Counted from the first letter of the stretch, positions 37,688 to 46,016 are shown. The stretch: 64,000 nucleotides of DNA from Anaerolineae bacterium (GCA_018645405.1 JABGOQ010000051.1:1-64000); one strand, 5' to 3'. Translations and numbers: made by a program. The notes: generated from the letters alone by a model not told the origin.

Positions 37688-37924
37688 ATGCTCAAAATTA
37701 GTATCGTTTATTGCGCAGTCTGACACTATACAGACAGAGCCGTCGGTCTGATGGCTGAATTGACTAGGGCTTTTGAATATGAGATCGAAGAGATTTCTCT
37801 AATTCCCTCGGACGGAGGGAAGTATGAAATTACGGTAAATGGAGATTTGGTCTACTCCAAATTAAAAACAAATCGACATGCAGAAGCAGGCGAGGTTTTA
37901 GCTCTGGTTCGCAAACTTATTTAA
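37688..37924 (+). CDS. Rdx/SelW-family selenoprotein (in-frame UGA = Sec12)
   Basis: 78 residues if the TGA at 37721-37723 is read as selenocysteine. AGGAG lies 8 bases before the ATG. The protein starts 'MLKISIVYCAV', then Sec, giving the redox motif C9-A-V-U12 exactly where Rdx/SelW proteins have CXXC or CXXU. It continues 'HYTDRAVGLMAELTRAFEYE', 'ISLIPSDGGKYEITVNG', 'LVYSKLKTNRHAEAGEV' and ends at TAA, all matching the family order. The frame after the TGA is intact, which argues against a pseudogene. SelW-type proteins are small thioredoxin-fold oxidoreductases. Ten bases separate it from trpS. Confidence 0.87.
37721..37755 (+). promoter_or_regulatory. UGA codon and candidate bacterial SECIS hairpin
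   Basis: Seven bases after the TGA, CAGAC (37731-37735) can pair with GTCTG (37746-37750) around a 10-base loop AGAGCCGTCG. Position just downstream of the UGA fits a bacterial SelB-binding hairpin, but the stem is short and I could not extend it convincingly. Confidence 0.5.
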
Positions 37925-37934
37925 CGAGGTTTTC

Positions 37935-38924
37935 ATGGTAAAGAAGAAAGGTCGGGTATTTTCCGGCGCACGTCCAACAGGCAACCAACATCTGGGAAAT
38001 TATCTCGGAGCAATCAAGAATTACGTCGCATTACAAGATGAATACGAAGCTCTATACTGCATCGTAGATATTCATGCTTTAACGACAGTAGAAACAACCA
38101 AAGATATTAAGCAAAACACCTACGATATGGCTCTCGATTGGCTCGCAGCAGGATTACGCCCTGAAGAGAGCATTATCTTTGTACAATCCCATGTGCCGCA
38201 AGTAACGGAATTACATCTCTACCTTTCGATGGTCACACAATTGGGAAAGTTGACTGACCTCCCCACTTTCAAAGAAAAGATTCGTGAGAACCCCAAGAAC
38301 GTGAATTATGGTCTTGTTGGCTATCCCGTTTTGATGACAGCCGATATTGTTCTCTACAAAGCTGGGGTTGTCCCCGTCGGTGTGGACCAAGCTCCACATA
38401 TCGAGTTTGCACGTGAAATTGTGCGCTCATTTAATTATCGCTTCAACACGAAAGCATTGATTGAACCACAAATGAAAGCGACCACCGTCCCCAAGGTTTT
38501 GGGGTTAGATGGCAAAAAGAAAATGGGCAAAAGCCTAAACAATCATATCGAATTGGCTGCTTCCCCAGAAGCAACACAAAAACGTGTTTTACAAATGGTT
38601 ACAGACCCCAATCGGATGCGTCTTTCTGATCCGGGCAACCCCGATATTTGCAACGTCTTCACGATGCACAATATTTTCTCATCTCCAGAAGAAGTGGCTG
38701 AAATCAACACCGAATGCCGCCGTGCGGGGATTGGGTGTGTAGACTGCAAAAAACGCTTTGCCGCCAACCTAAACAAAAATCTCGAACCCTTCCGCACCAA
38801 ACGTGCCGAACTTGACAAGAATCCTGACGCTGTTTGGGATATTCTCCACGATGGTGCAAAACGCGCTCGCAAAATCGCCGAAGAGACAATGGTTGAAGTT
38901 CGCGAAGCGATTCAATTACCCTGA
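37935..38924 (+). CDS. trpS: Tryptophanyl-tRNA synthetase
   Basis: 329 residues. Class I signature in 'SGARPTGNQHLGNYLGAIKN' (HIGH position reads HLGN) and KMSKS-like 'KKKMGKSLNNHIEL'. 'YPVLMTADIVLYKAGVVPVG' and 'DQAPHIEFAREI' line the tryptophan and ATP pocket. It charges tRNA-Trp in the cytoplasm; the tRNA-Trp gene is at 49784 in this window. The insertion 'CRRAGIGCVDCKKRFAANL' carries cysteines as in many bacterial TrpRS. GAGG precedes the start; it follows the selenoprotein gene closely. Confidence 0.97.
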   Translation: MVKKKGRVFSGARPTGNQHLGNYLGAIKNYVALQDEYEALYCIVDIHALTTVETTKDIKQNTYDMALDWLAAGLRPEESIIFVQSHVPQVTELHLYLSMVTQLGKLTDLPTFKEKIRENPKNVNYGLVGYPVLMTADIVLYKAGVVPVGVDQAPHIEFAREIVRSFNYRFNTKALIEPQMKATTVPKVLGLDGKKKMGKSLNNHIELAASPEATQKRVLQMVTDPNRMRLSDPGNPDICNVFTMHNIFSSPEEVAEINTECRRAGIGCVDCKKRFAANLNKNLEPFRTKRAELDKNPDAVWDILHDGAKRARKIAEETMVEVREAIQLP

Positions 38925-38930
38925 TTTTCT

Positions 38931-38959
38931 GTAGGGGCGGGTCTCAGACCCGCCCCTAC
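38931..38959. repeat. Perfect palindrome GTAGGGGCGGGTCT
   Basis: GTAGGGGCGGGTCT-C-AGACCCGCCCCTAC: 14-bp arms with one central base, between trpS and dtd. No T tract follows, so a dispersed palindrome is likelier than a terminator. A decayed relative is at 45981-46008. Confidence 0.6.
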
Positions 38960-38972
38960 GTTTATATAAACA

Positions 38973-39410
38973 ATGCGCGCATTACTCCAAAGAGTTTCTC
39001 ACGGTAAAGTATCTGTAGCTGGCAAGTCCATCGCTGAAATCGGGCATGGACTTGTTATTCTTTTAGGTGTTGGCGAAGGGGATAGCAAAGCTGAGATTGA
39101 CTATCTCGTAAAGAAGATTGCCCAAATGCGCATCTTTGAAGATGAGCAAGGCAAGATGAATTTATCTGTATTAGATATTGGAGGCGAAGCAATTGTTGTT
39201 TCGCAATTTACGCTTTATGCCGATACGCACAAAGGTCGCCGCCCTTCCTTTATCCACGCTGCACCGCCGAAGATTGCCGAGCCGCTGGTGGAGCAATTTG
39301 TTGAGACACTGACTGCGCAAGGTCTAAAAACTCAGAGCGGGGAGTTTGGGGCAAATATGCTGGTTGAGATCGATAATGATGGTCCTGTCACAATTTGGTT
39401 AGAAAGGTAA
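38973..39410 (+). CDS. dtd: D-aminoacyl-tRNA deacylase
   Basis: 145 residues, typical length. 'MRALLQRVSHGKVSV' at the start, catalytic-site motif 'SQFTLYADTHKGRRPSF' and the cross-subunit motif 'EIDNDGPVTIWLE' near the end (NXGPV(T) type). The enzyme removes D-amino acids and glycine mischarged on tRNA. There is no strong ribosome site; the palindrome just upstream would be in the leader. Confidence 0.97.
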   Translation: MRALLQRVSHGKVSVAGKSIAEIGHGLVILLGVGEGDSKAEIDYLVKKIAQMRIFEDEQGKMNLSVLDIGGEAIVVSQFTLYADTHKGRRPSFIHAAPPKIAEPLVEQFVETLTAQGLKTQSGEFGANMLVEIDNDGPVTIWLER

Positions 39411-39423
39411 CTCCCCAAAAGCG

Positions 39424-39445
39424 TTTTTTGCTCAAAGCAAAAAAT
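39424..39445 (+). terminator. Terminator-like hairpin after dtd
   Basis: TTTTTTGCT-CAA-AGCAAAAAA, AT-rich stem with no T tract after it; weak. Confidence 0.4.
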
Positions 39446-39460
39446 GGTGCTGTCTTATTC

Positions 39461-39516
39461 TCCCCTAAATTCCGCACTTAGAATTTGGGGGAGATGTCCG
39501 GAGGACAGAGGGGGCT
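39461..39516. repeat. Imperfect palindromic repeat with CCCCTAAATTC arms
   Basis: CCCCTAAATTC-CGCACTTA-GAATTTGGGGG followed by AGATGTCCGGAGGACAGAGGGGGCT. The layout is that of dispersed 'CCCCTAAATTC..GGGGGAG..GACAGAGGGGG' palindromic repeats. It is in the non-coding interval between dtd and the next genes. Confidence 0.5.
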
Positions 39517-39554
39517 CAATTTAACGGTAGCAAGTCCAAACCACGTGTGAATCG

Positions 39555-39586
39555 AAAAGTCCCCGCTCATAGAGCGGGGACTTTTA
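39555..39586 (-). terminator. Terminator of the small membrane protein gene
   Basis: AAAAGTCCCCGCT-CATAG-AGCGGGGACTTTT, perfect 13-bp stem, functional in both directions, 15 bases beyond the minus-strand stop. Confidence 0.9.
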
Positions 39587-39601
39587 TCTATCCAAATAAA
39601 T

Positions 39602-39727
39602 TTATTTTCGCCAACGGACGATGGTCTCTTCATCCTCATCTTCATCGCGATTGCGCAGCGTAGGGAGCAGGCTGATCGCCATGAAGGGGCTAACAAGAAC
39701 GAGCGTGATTAGAGCAAGAGCGGGCAT
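39602..39727 (-). CDS. Single-pass membrane miniprotein
   Basis: 41 residues. AAAGGAGGTTGAT in front of the ATG is an excellent ribosome site and fixes the start. Residues 2-21 are a membrane helix ('PALALITLVLVSPFMAISLL'), and the tail is strongly acidic then basic ('RNRDEDEDEETIVRWRK'). It follows the ferredoxin-NADP reductase gene by 64 bases on the same strand and is closed by a strong terminator. It may belong to that operon as a membrane partner, but I recognise no family. Confidence 0.7.
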   Translation of the reverse strand: MPALALITLVLVSPFMAISLLPTLRNRDEDEDEETIVRWRK

Positions 39728-39791
39728 ATCAACCTCCTTTTGGTTTAGTTGATAATACCCGCCCACCCGCGAAAAGTTCCTTGCAAAAACC

Positions 39792-41123
39792 TTACAATCC
39801 AATGGCTGCAAGCATATCTTCGTTTTTGTTGAATTTGAATTCTTCGGTACCGCGTTTTTCAGCTTCTTCTTTTTCGACTTGATAGAGATGAAGTGCCGCT
39901 TCGTTCGTGACGATGGGCTTGCTGAGGCTTGCGAGTTTCTTATCGAGCGCCGAAGCAGTGGATTCTCCCCCCTCCAGCTCTGAGAGATAATCTAAAATGG
40001 CTTTGGAACCGCTAATGCCGCTTCTGCGCGCATAGCCAACAAGACCTTCGGAGGCTTTGCGCGCCCAACCGGCAAAAAAAACATCTTCGATGATGCTTTT
40101 GCTGGCAGGGTCATAAGCTTCAAAAGATTTATCATTATGAGGGTGGCGGGGGCTTTCATTTTTGACAAATTCTCCCCATTTATTGATTGGCAACCCAAAA
40201 TTTTCATCCACTTTATCGCCAATGGCAAAGATGATCGTTTCAGCTTCGAGAATGCGGGTTTTTCCTGAGCCGCGCGGTTTAGTGACTCCGGCCTCGTTCA
40301 GGATGAGTTTATTATCTTCAACTTCTACACTGGAGAGCATTTGCTGGTTGTCACCAAGCATTTGCTGAGGTGAGGCCAGAAATTGAAAACGGAATTTTGT
40401 TTCAGAAACTTTGGAGGCGGCTTTGGGCAAAGCAGAAAGGATGGTTTCTTTAGCAGCTTGAGGGTTTTGCCCTACTTCAATCATATTATCGGCACAACGG
40501 GCGATTTCGGCATCAAGCGCGTCGAGGTCAAGATTCGCGGCGACGTATCCTAACTCTTTCTTGGTGAATTTGATTTCGGCAGGACCGCGACGAACGAGCG
40601 CAGTTACCTCATCTACTTTTGCCTCGCGAATAAGATAACGAGCGATGTCGATCATCACATTCCCTGCACCGACGACGATGCAGTGAGACCCAAAACGGAA
40701 TTCATGTTGACTGAAAGGGGGGAGGTGATTGTAGTAGTAGACGACGTCTTTGGCGTGGTAGACGCCAGTTTGGTCTTCGCCAGGTAGCCCAAGCCATTTG
40801 GTGCCTTGCGCACCAGTGGTGACGAAGAGGGCTTGAAAGCCAAATTCCCGCAAATCATTGAGCGTGATGTCTGCATCTTCACCGATGGCTACGTTGCCAA
40901 AATAGCGCAAATTGGGCGTTTCCAGAACTTTCTGAAATTGTTTGCGCAAGCCTTTTTTCATGGCAATTTTATCGGGGTAAATGCCGTATTCGGCGAGACC
41001 GCCAGGTTTGATATCGCGGTTGAAGAGAGTCACTTCCACATCATTTTCGGCGAGAGCACGTGCGCCATAAAGCCCTGCTGGCCCTGCGCCAATCACGGCG
41101 ACTTGATGTTTTTTCTTGCCCAT
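39792..41123 (-). CDS. FAD-dependent ferredoxin/adrenodoxin-NADP reductase-like protein
   Basis: 443 residues. FAD-binding motif 'VAVIGAGPAGLYGARALAEN' at the start, then 'PGGLAEYGIYPDK', the NADPH-binding 'CIVVGAGNVMIDIARYLI', and 'VRRGPAEIKFTKKEL', a string characteristic of FprA/adrenodoxin-reductase-like enzymes. It probably passes electrons between NADPH and ferredoxin in the cytoplasm. GGAGG precedes the ATG. The C-terminal ~50 residues ('ASALDKKLASLSKPIVTNEA') form a helical extension. A glutamate-synthase-small-subunit-like role is less likely, since no N-terminal Fe-S domain is seen. Confidence 0.88.
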   Translation of the reverse strand: MGKKKHQVAVIGAGPAGLYGARALAENDVEVTLFNRDIKPGGLAEYGIYPDKIAMKKGLRKQFQKVLETPNLRYFGNVAIGEDADITLNDLREFGFQALFVTTGAQGTKWLGLPGEDQTGVYHAKDVVYYYNHLPPFSQHEFRFGSHCIVVGAGNVMIDIARYLIREAKVDEVTALVRRGPAEIKFTKKELGYVAANLDLDALDAEIARCADNMIEVGQNPQAAKETILSALPKAASKVSETKFRFQFLASPQQMLGDNQQMLSSVEVEDNKLILNEAGVTKPRGSGKTRILEAETIIFAIGDKVDENFGLPINKWGEFVKNESPRHPHNDKSFEAYDPASKSIIEDVFFAGWARKASEGLVGYARRSGISGSKAILDYLSELEGGESTASALDKKLASLSKPIVTNEAALHLYQVEKEEAEKRGTEEFKFNKNEDMLAAIGL

Positions 41124-41258
41124 GCGTTCCTCCAGAACTAGTTGGGTAATATTTTCATTATAGTAATTTGACTAGACAAGAGATAGTGCGTAATATCACA
41201 AACGTATGTGTAAAATATCACAATTGAATTCGTAGTTGAGAATGGGTTGACATAGATG

Positions 41259-41296
41259 AAAAGAGACGGCAGTTTTATGAACTACCGTCTCTTTTC
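41259..41296 (-). terminator. Terminator of the NBR1-domain lipoprotein gene
   Basis: AAAAGAGACGG-AGTT / AACT-CCGTCTCTTTT stem with one mismatch, next to the stop of the minus-strand gene at 41317. Confidence 0.88.
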
Positions 41297-41316
41297 CCCC
41301 TAAAGATGGGATGAGG

Positions 41317-42315
41317 TTAATCCCACGTCAAATAATCTATATTTAGCGTGCTACCATCATATGCTGTAACCTTGAAGTAGCCAAAGCGTCCTTGATCTGT
41401 TTCGTAGCAAATATATTGATTGACCAAAGCATTATCTAGTGTAATAGCATTGCCAGCTAATGCAGCACCAGTGCATTGGTCTATACTAGGTTGAGAACCT
41501 CCCCATTTGACTATTGTTGCACCAACTTTAGGTTCAATATAGTCGTCATTTGCAGCCACTTTATGATACCAAATATCATCAGCTCCATCATCTAAGTTAC
41601 CAGAAAACGATGAAGCAATTGCCAGAGGCCCTGAAGAGTGTATTGGTGGAGGTGGCGGAGGAAGTGTTGGCGGTACGGGTACAACGATCTTGAGCCAAAA
41701 CGGACCTTGAGCATCAGCGTTGATACCAAAAACGATATTATCCGGCGAACGTAGTTTGAATTTTCCCTGATAGGTTCCCGGGGTGGCGGGTGCGGTCAGA
41801 TCAACTGAGATATTTACCGTTGCTCCCGGTGCGACAGTGCCTGCTGTGATCGTGGCTGTAGCGGGTGCGCCCATTTGATCACCGCTGTCAAAAAGTAGAA
41901 CATACCCAGATGTCCATGTGCAGGAACCATTATTTTGAATTTGCCATGTTTTGGTGAAAGACGCACCTGCCGCAACTTCTGTATTATCTGGGTAATTGAC
42001 ATCTTTAACGAAGCTGGCCCGATTACATGGGATCGGCGTATTTGTTGCCGTGATGGGCGGTATAGTCGGGATAAGTGTATTTGTTGGAAGAGCTGTTGCC
42101 TCTGGTGCCGTTGTCGCACTGGGAATACCATTCACGGCAGCGGCGGTTTCTGCTGCATGAGTAAAGACAGCGTTCGCCGTGGATGCGATAATGGTCGATG
42201 CGACGGATGTTGGGTCGGCATCTCCATCGTTTTGCCCAGAAGGAAGGTTGCATGCTCCCAACAAGATCGCACTAAGGATGATAATGCTTAGTAAAAAATG
42301 TTTAGAATTCTTCAT
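41317..42315 (-). CDS. Lipoprotein with NBR1-type Ig-like domain
   Basis: 332 residues. The lipobox 'LLGAC' (Cys ~22) is followed by an Ala/Thr-rich linker and an NBR1-like Ig domain (~98-210: 'CNRASFVKDVNYPDNTEV', 'FTKTWQIQNNGSCTWTSGYV', 'GTYQGKFKLRSPDN'). After a run of eight prolines comes a C-terminal domain (~230-332) with two Cys and 'YFKVTAYDGSTLNIDYLTWD' at the end; I do not recognise it. The Ig domain is clearly homologous to that of the CAP-domain lipoprotein at 25256. Confidence 0.82.
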   Translation of the reverse strand: MKNSKHFLLSIIILSAILLGACNLPSGQNDGDADPTSVASTIIASTANAVFTHAAETAAAVNGIPSATTAPEATALPTNTLIPTIPPITATNTPIPCNRASFVKDVNYPDNTEVAAGASFTKTWQIQNNGSCTWTSGYVLLFDSGDQMGAPATATITAGTVAPGATVNISVDLTAPATPGTYQGKFKLRSPDNIVFGINADAQGPFWLKIVVPVPPTLPPPPPPIHSSGPLAIASSFSGNLDDGADDIWYHKVAANDDYIEPKVGATIVKWGGSQPSIDQCTGAALAGNAITLDNALVNQYICYETDQGRFGYFKVTAYDGSTLNIDYLTWD

Positions 42316-42427
42316 CGTGTTTTCTCCTCTATTTCTTTTTTGTTCGACGCTCTCATTATAGAAGGCTCTTGGCTAATCTACAAGTACCCAAAAGGTAGGG
42401 TGATGATTAAAATATTGTTGATCTCAT

Positions 42428-42486
42428 CTAGTAGCAACGCTCCGTGTTGCGGTAGTTGAAAGAACCCCAACGCGGAGCGTTGGAGC
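42428..42486. repeat. Double-hairpin repeat, copy B
   Basis: TAGCAACGC-TCC-GTGTTGC, spacer GGTAGTTGAAAGAA, then CCCCAACGC-GGA-GCGTTGG. It corresponds unit by unit to copy A at 29020-29073. The rest of 42316-42644 shows no gene. Confidence 0.65.
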
Positions 42487-42644
42487 AAGGAGCACAAAAC
42501 CACCAGCATTTTGAGCAGCTTCTAATGAGAGTTTCTATAGGCATTTCTTTTACGCATCTCCTAAAAACAAATTACAAAGTATTTTTCATCACTCTGTGTT
42601 AAGATTGTTCCCACCTAACCAATGCTAAATTTTGGAGGAATATC

Positions 42645-43403
42645 ATGAGCCCTGATAACCAAAATCAAGACGATATTTTTGCAAATATCCCCAAAAATGA
42701 TGCACAGCCTAAAGCAAAAGTTGAGCCAACACTTGCCGCGTCACTCCCTAAAGCCGGGACAAAGGTTACTTCTTCTCAAAATGCTGAAAGTTCAGAAGAC
42801 TCCTCAATGCATTCTCGTGGAGAGAAAAGTCTCCGTGCACTCTGGACAATAACAGCGATCATCTCAATGACAGTCAATATCGTTGTCATTGCCGTTTTGA
42901 TTTTTTTCCTTCAAAATTATTCAGAGAGTGTTAAAACCTTTGAACTTCCCCCTGAGATTGGCGTTGATACGCCCAAAGATTTGCTTCAAGGTCTTTATGA
43001 TAATTTCCAATTAATGGACGAGGCTCATATCGTAACGGACATCGTTGTAGAAGATACTATCCCTGTTCAATTTGATCTCCCGCTGAATCAAGCTACAACG
43101 GTTACGCTAAGTGAAGCTGTGACCATTAACGGCGCGTATGTTGTTATTAATACAGCAACTATTAATATTAACGCACCTGCCACAGTAACGCTCCCCGCAG
43201 GAACAAACCTGCCCATTGTGCTGGATTTGGTCGTTCCGGTAGATACCACTATCCCTATCAAATTGAACGTCCCCGTAGATATTGCCCTCGAAGAAACTGA
43301 TTTGGACGCTCCGTTTGTTAACCTGAAAGAAGTAGTGCGACCTTTATACTGCCTCGTTGACCCCGACGCAAAGACAATGGGTGGCGAAGCAATTTGCCCC
43401 TGA
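42645..43403 (+). CDS. Membrane protein of unknown function
   Basis: 252 residues. The first ~65 residues are hydrophilic and probably disordered. One membrane helix is at ~70-92 ('IISMTVNIVVIAVLIFFL'). The extracellular part has a repetitive beta pattern of Thr/Val/Pro ('TVTLSEAVTINGAYVV', 'ATVTLPAGTNLPIVLDLVVP'). No family is recognised. GGAGG lies before the ATG. It precedes the M16 peptidase pair by 24 bases and may be part of that operon. Confidence 0.7.
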   Translation: MSPDNQNQDDIFANIPKNDAQPKAKVEPTLAASLPKAGTKVTSSQNAESSEDSSMHSRGEKSLRALWTITAIISMTVNIVVIAVLIFFLQNYSESVKTFELPPEIGVDTPKDLLQGLYDNFQLMDEAHIVTDIVVEDTIPVQFDLPLNQATTVTLSEAVTINGAYVVINTATININAPATVTLPAGTNLPIVLDLVVPVDTTIPIKLNVPVDIALEETDLDAPFVNLKEVVRPLYCLVDPDAKTMGGEAICP

Positions 43404-43427
43404 GTTCTGCATTTCATTAGGAATCTT

Positions 43428-44720
43428 ATGACAGAAAATTTCACCAAAACGACTCTCGCAAACGGTCTCACCGTTATGCTCAAAGAAATTCACACCGCGC
43501 CACTCATCTCCTCCTGGATCTGGTATCGCGTTGGTTCAAGGAACGAAGTAAGCGGCAAAACGGGCATCTCGCATTGGGTTGAGCATATGCAATTCAAAGG
43601 CACGCCAGAATTCCCCGCAAACGTGCTCGATAAAGCCATCTCCCGCGAGGGCGGCGTTTGGAACGCATCCACATCTCTCGATTGGACAACCTACTACGAA
43701 ACCATGCCGGCTGATAAAATTGATCTCGCCCTACGCCTCGAAGCCGACCGCATGGAAAACAGTCTTTTTGATTCTGAAGAAGTTGCCTCTGAGCGCACTG
43801 TCATCATTTCAGAGCGTGAAGGCAATGAAAATAACCCCATGTTCAAACTTGGCGAAGCAGTGCAGGCTGCGGCTTTTCGCGTTCACTCCTATCATCATCG
43901 CGTTATTGGCGATATGGCAGATCTCCACAGTATGACTCGCGACGACCTCTATGCGCATTATAAAAGCTATTACGCTCCAAATAACGCAATTTTAGGGGTA
44001 GCCGGAGATTTTGATACCAAGGAAATGCTTGAGAGAATAACAGAACTTTTCGGGGGAATCCCGTCCTCACCCAGCCCGAGACAGCGACCACGCCCTGAGC
44101 CGGAAGCAAGCGGAGAGATGCGTCTGACCGTGGAAGGGACGGGTGATACGACCTATGTTCAGGCTTGCTACCACTTCCCATCAGCATCTGACCCAGACTT
44201 CTTCCCATTAACCGTGCTGGACAGTCTCCTTTCTGGAGCCAGTAATCTGAATAGATTTGGGGGCGGTATATCCAATAAAACATCCCGTCTTTATCGTGCA
44301 CTGGTTGAAACAGAGCTAACAGTGGGCATGGGCGGTGGGGCACAAGCGACTGTTGATCCTTATCTTTACAGTGTCGTTATGCTCATCCACCCCGAGCGGA
44401 CTCCCGAAGAAGCTCTCGCTGCGTTGGATACCGAGATTCTGCACGTTCAAGAAGAGAAAGTCTCTGCCGAAGAGGTAGCGCGCGCGGTCAAACAGGCGAA
44501 GGCTCTCTTTGCCTATGGGAGCGAGAGCGTCACAAACCAAGCTTTTTGGATGGGCTACGCAGAGATTTTTGCCGATTACGATTGGTTTTTGACTTATCTC
44601 GACAAACTTGCCGCTGTAACGCCTGATGATGTGCAGCGAGTGGCGAAAAAATATTTTCAAAAGAAAGCACGTGTGGTGGGGATTTATTTGCCAGTCAACG
44701 AGGAAATTTCTAATGAATAA
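43428..44720 (+). CDS. M16 zinc peptidase (catalytic subunit)
   Basis: 430 residues. The inverted zinc motif HXXEH is 'GISHWVEHMQFKGT' near residue 50, with the downstream Glu region in 'ERTVIISEREGNENNP'. An insulinase-like second domain ends the protein ('KAVEYFQKKARVVGIYLP'-like 'VAKKYFQKKARVVGIYLP'). Bacterial two-gene M16 peptidases work as a dimer of this active chain and an inactive partner that helps bind the peptide. The partner is the next gene, overlapping by 8 bases. Confidence 0.95.
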   Translation: MTENFTKTTLANGLTVMLKEIHTAPLISSWIWYRVGSRNEVSGKTGISHWVEHMQFKGTPEFPANVLDKAISREGGVWNASTSLDWTTYYETMPADKIDLALRLEADRMENSLFDSEEVASERTVIISEREGNENNPMFKLGEAVQAAAFRVHSYHHRVIGDMADLHSMTRDDLYAHYKSYYAPNNAILGVAGDFDTKEMLERITELFGGIPSSPSPRQRPRPEPEASGEMRLTVEGTGDTTYVQACYHFPSASDPDFFPLTVLDSLLSGASNLNRFGGGISNKTSRLYRALVETELTVGMGGGAQATVDPYLYSVVMLIHPERTPEEALAALDTEILHVQEEKVSAEEVARAVKQAKALFAYGSESVTNQAFWMGYAEIFADYDWFLTYLDKLAAVTPDDVQRVAKKYFQKKARVVGIYLPVNEEISNE

Positions 44721-45978
44721 GAATACTTTCCCCGGGACTGATGATATTACTCGTGTTGTACTAGAAAATGGCATCACAGTTTTATGCCGCACAAATTTTA
44801 ATAGCCCTTCAGTAGTGTTACGAGGAAACCTGCCTGCCGGCTCACTTTTTGACCCCGAAGAAAAACTTGGCTTGGCAGATTTTACTACTTCCATGTTAAT
44901 GCGTGGCACAGAGAATCGAGATTTTCTAGCCATATATGATTCATTAGAATCTGTGGGTGCGAGTTTTGGCTTTAGCGCAGGGATGCATACAGTTGGCTTT
45001 GGCGGGCGTGCCTTGGCAGAAGATTTACCTCTCCTGATGGGAATGCTCTCTGAAGGGTTGCGCCAGCCAACTTTCCCTGATGAGCATATAGAAAAATTGC
45101 GCTCCCAGCATCTTGCTGGTCTTGCGATTCGCGACCAGGATACAGGGGATATGGCAGAATTGATTTTTGATGAAATGCTATACGCTGGGCATCCCTACAG
45201 ACATACAGGTGATGGGACACTAGAAACAATTCAGGCAATTACGCGTGATGATTTGATTGAATTTCATCAGAGTAAATATGGCCCGCGTGATATGGTCATT
45301 ACGGTTGTTGGCGCGATAGAAGCGGATGATGCTATCAACCAGGTGAGAGAGATTCTAGGCGATTGGGAGAATTCTAACCAACCACCAACCCCGGCTGTTC
45401 CAGAGATGTCTCCTCTTGATGAGCGCGTGCGCCGACATTATGCCATCGAAGGCAAATCCCAAGCTGATCTAATGCTGGGATTTCTCGGTCCTAAACGACT
45501 GGATGATGATTTTATGGCTGCTTCTTTGGGCAATTCCATTCTTGGAAAGTTTGGCTTGATGGGGCGTATCGGAGACTCTGTCCGTGAAAAATCGGGCTTA
45601 GCCTATTACGCCTACTCCAGTTTGAGTGCGGGGCGTGGCCCTGGCGCTTGGTATGTTAGCGCAGGCGTGAACCCTTCCAATATTGAGAAAGCGATTGATC
45701 TAATTATCAAAGAACTGGAGACTTTCATCGAAAGTGGCGTCACTGAAGAAGAGTTGCTTGATAATCAGACCAATTATATTGGCAGTTTACCTCTTTCCTT
45801 GCAATCGAATAGCGGAGTCGCAGGTGCGCTGCTCAATATTGAACGCTACGATCTTGGCTTGGACTATTATCGCCAGTACCCCGATCTTGTCCGTGCCGTT
45901 ACGCGAGATGATATTCTTACGGTTGCACAAAAATATATTGAGCCACACCGTCTCGTCATCGCTACGGCAGGACCCTAA
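44713..45978 (+). CDS. M16-like protein lacking the zinc motif (partner subunit)
   Basis: 421 residues from the ATG inside the end of the previous gene; the frame's upstream extension is not needed. It has the M16 fold ('VVLENGITVLCRTNFNSPSV', 'GRIGDSVREKSGLAYYAYSS'). At the HXXEH position it reads 'LADFTTSMLMRGTENR', without His or Glu, so it cannot bind the zinc. The 8-base overlap (44713-44720) points to coupled, equimolar synthesis with the catalytic subunit, like the alpha and beta chains of the mitochondrial processing peptidase. Confidence 0.93.
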   Translation: MNKNTFPGTDDITRVVLENGITVLCRTNFNSPSVVLRGNLPAGSLFDPEEKLGLADFTTSMLMRGTENRDFLAIYDSLESVGASFGFSAGMHTVGFGGRALAEDLPLLMGMLSEGLRQPTFPDEHIEKLRSQHLAGLAIRDQDTGDMAELIFDEMLYAGHPYRHTGDGTLETIQAITRDDLIEFHQSKYGPRDMVITVVGAIEADDAINQVREILGDWENSNQPPTPAVPEMSPLDERVRRHYAIEGKSQADLMLGFLGPKRLDDDFMAASLGNSILGKFGLMGRIGDSVREKSGLAYYAYSSLSAGRGPGAWYVSAGVNPSNIEKAIDLIIKELETFIESGVTEEELLDNQTNYIGSLPLSLQSNSGVAGALLNIERYDLGLDYYRQYPDLVRAVTRDDILTVAQKYIEPHRLVIATAGP

Positions 45979-45980
45979 TC

Positions 45981-46008
45981 AGTAAGGGCGAGCTTGAGAC
46001 CCACCTTT
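45981..46008. repeat. Decayed copy of the GTAGGGGCGGGTCT palindrome
   Basis: AGTAAGGGCGAGCTTGAGACCCACCTTT aligns with the palindrome at 38931 with several substitutions. Confidence 0.35.
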
Positions 46009-46016
46009 GCAAAAAC

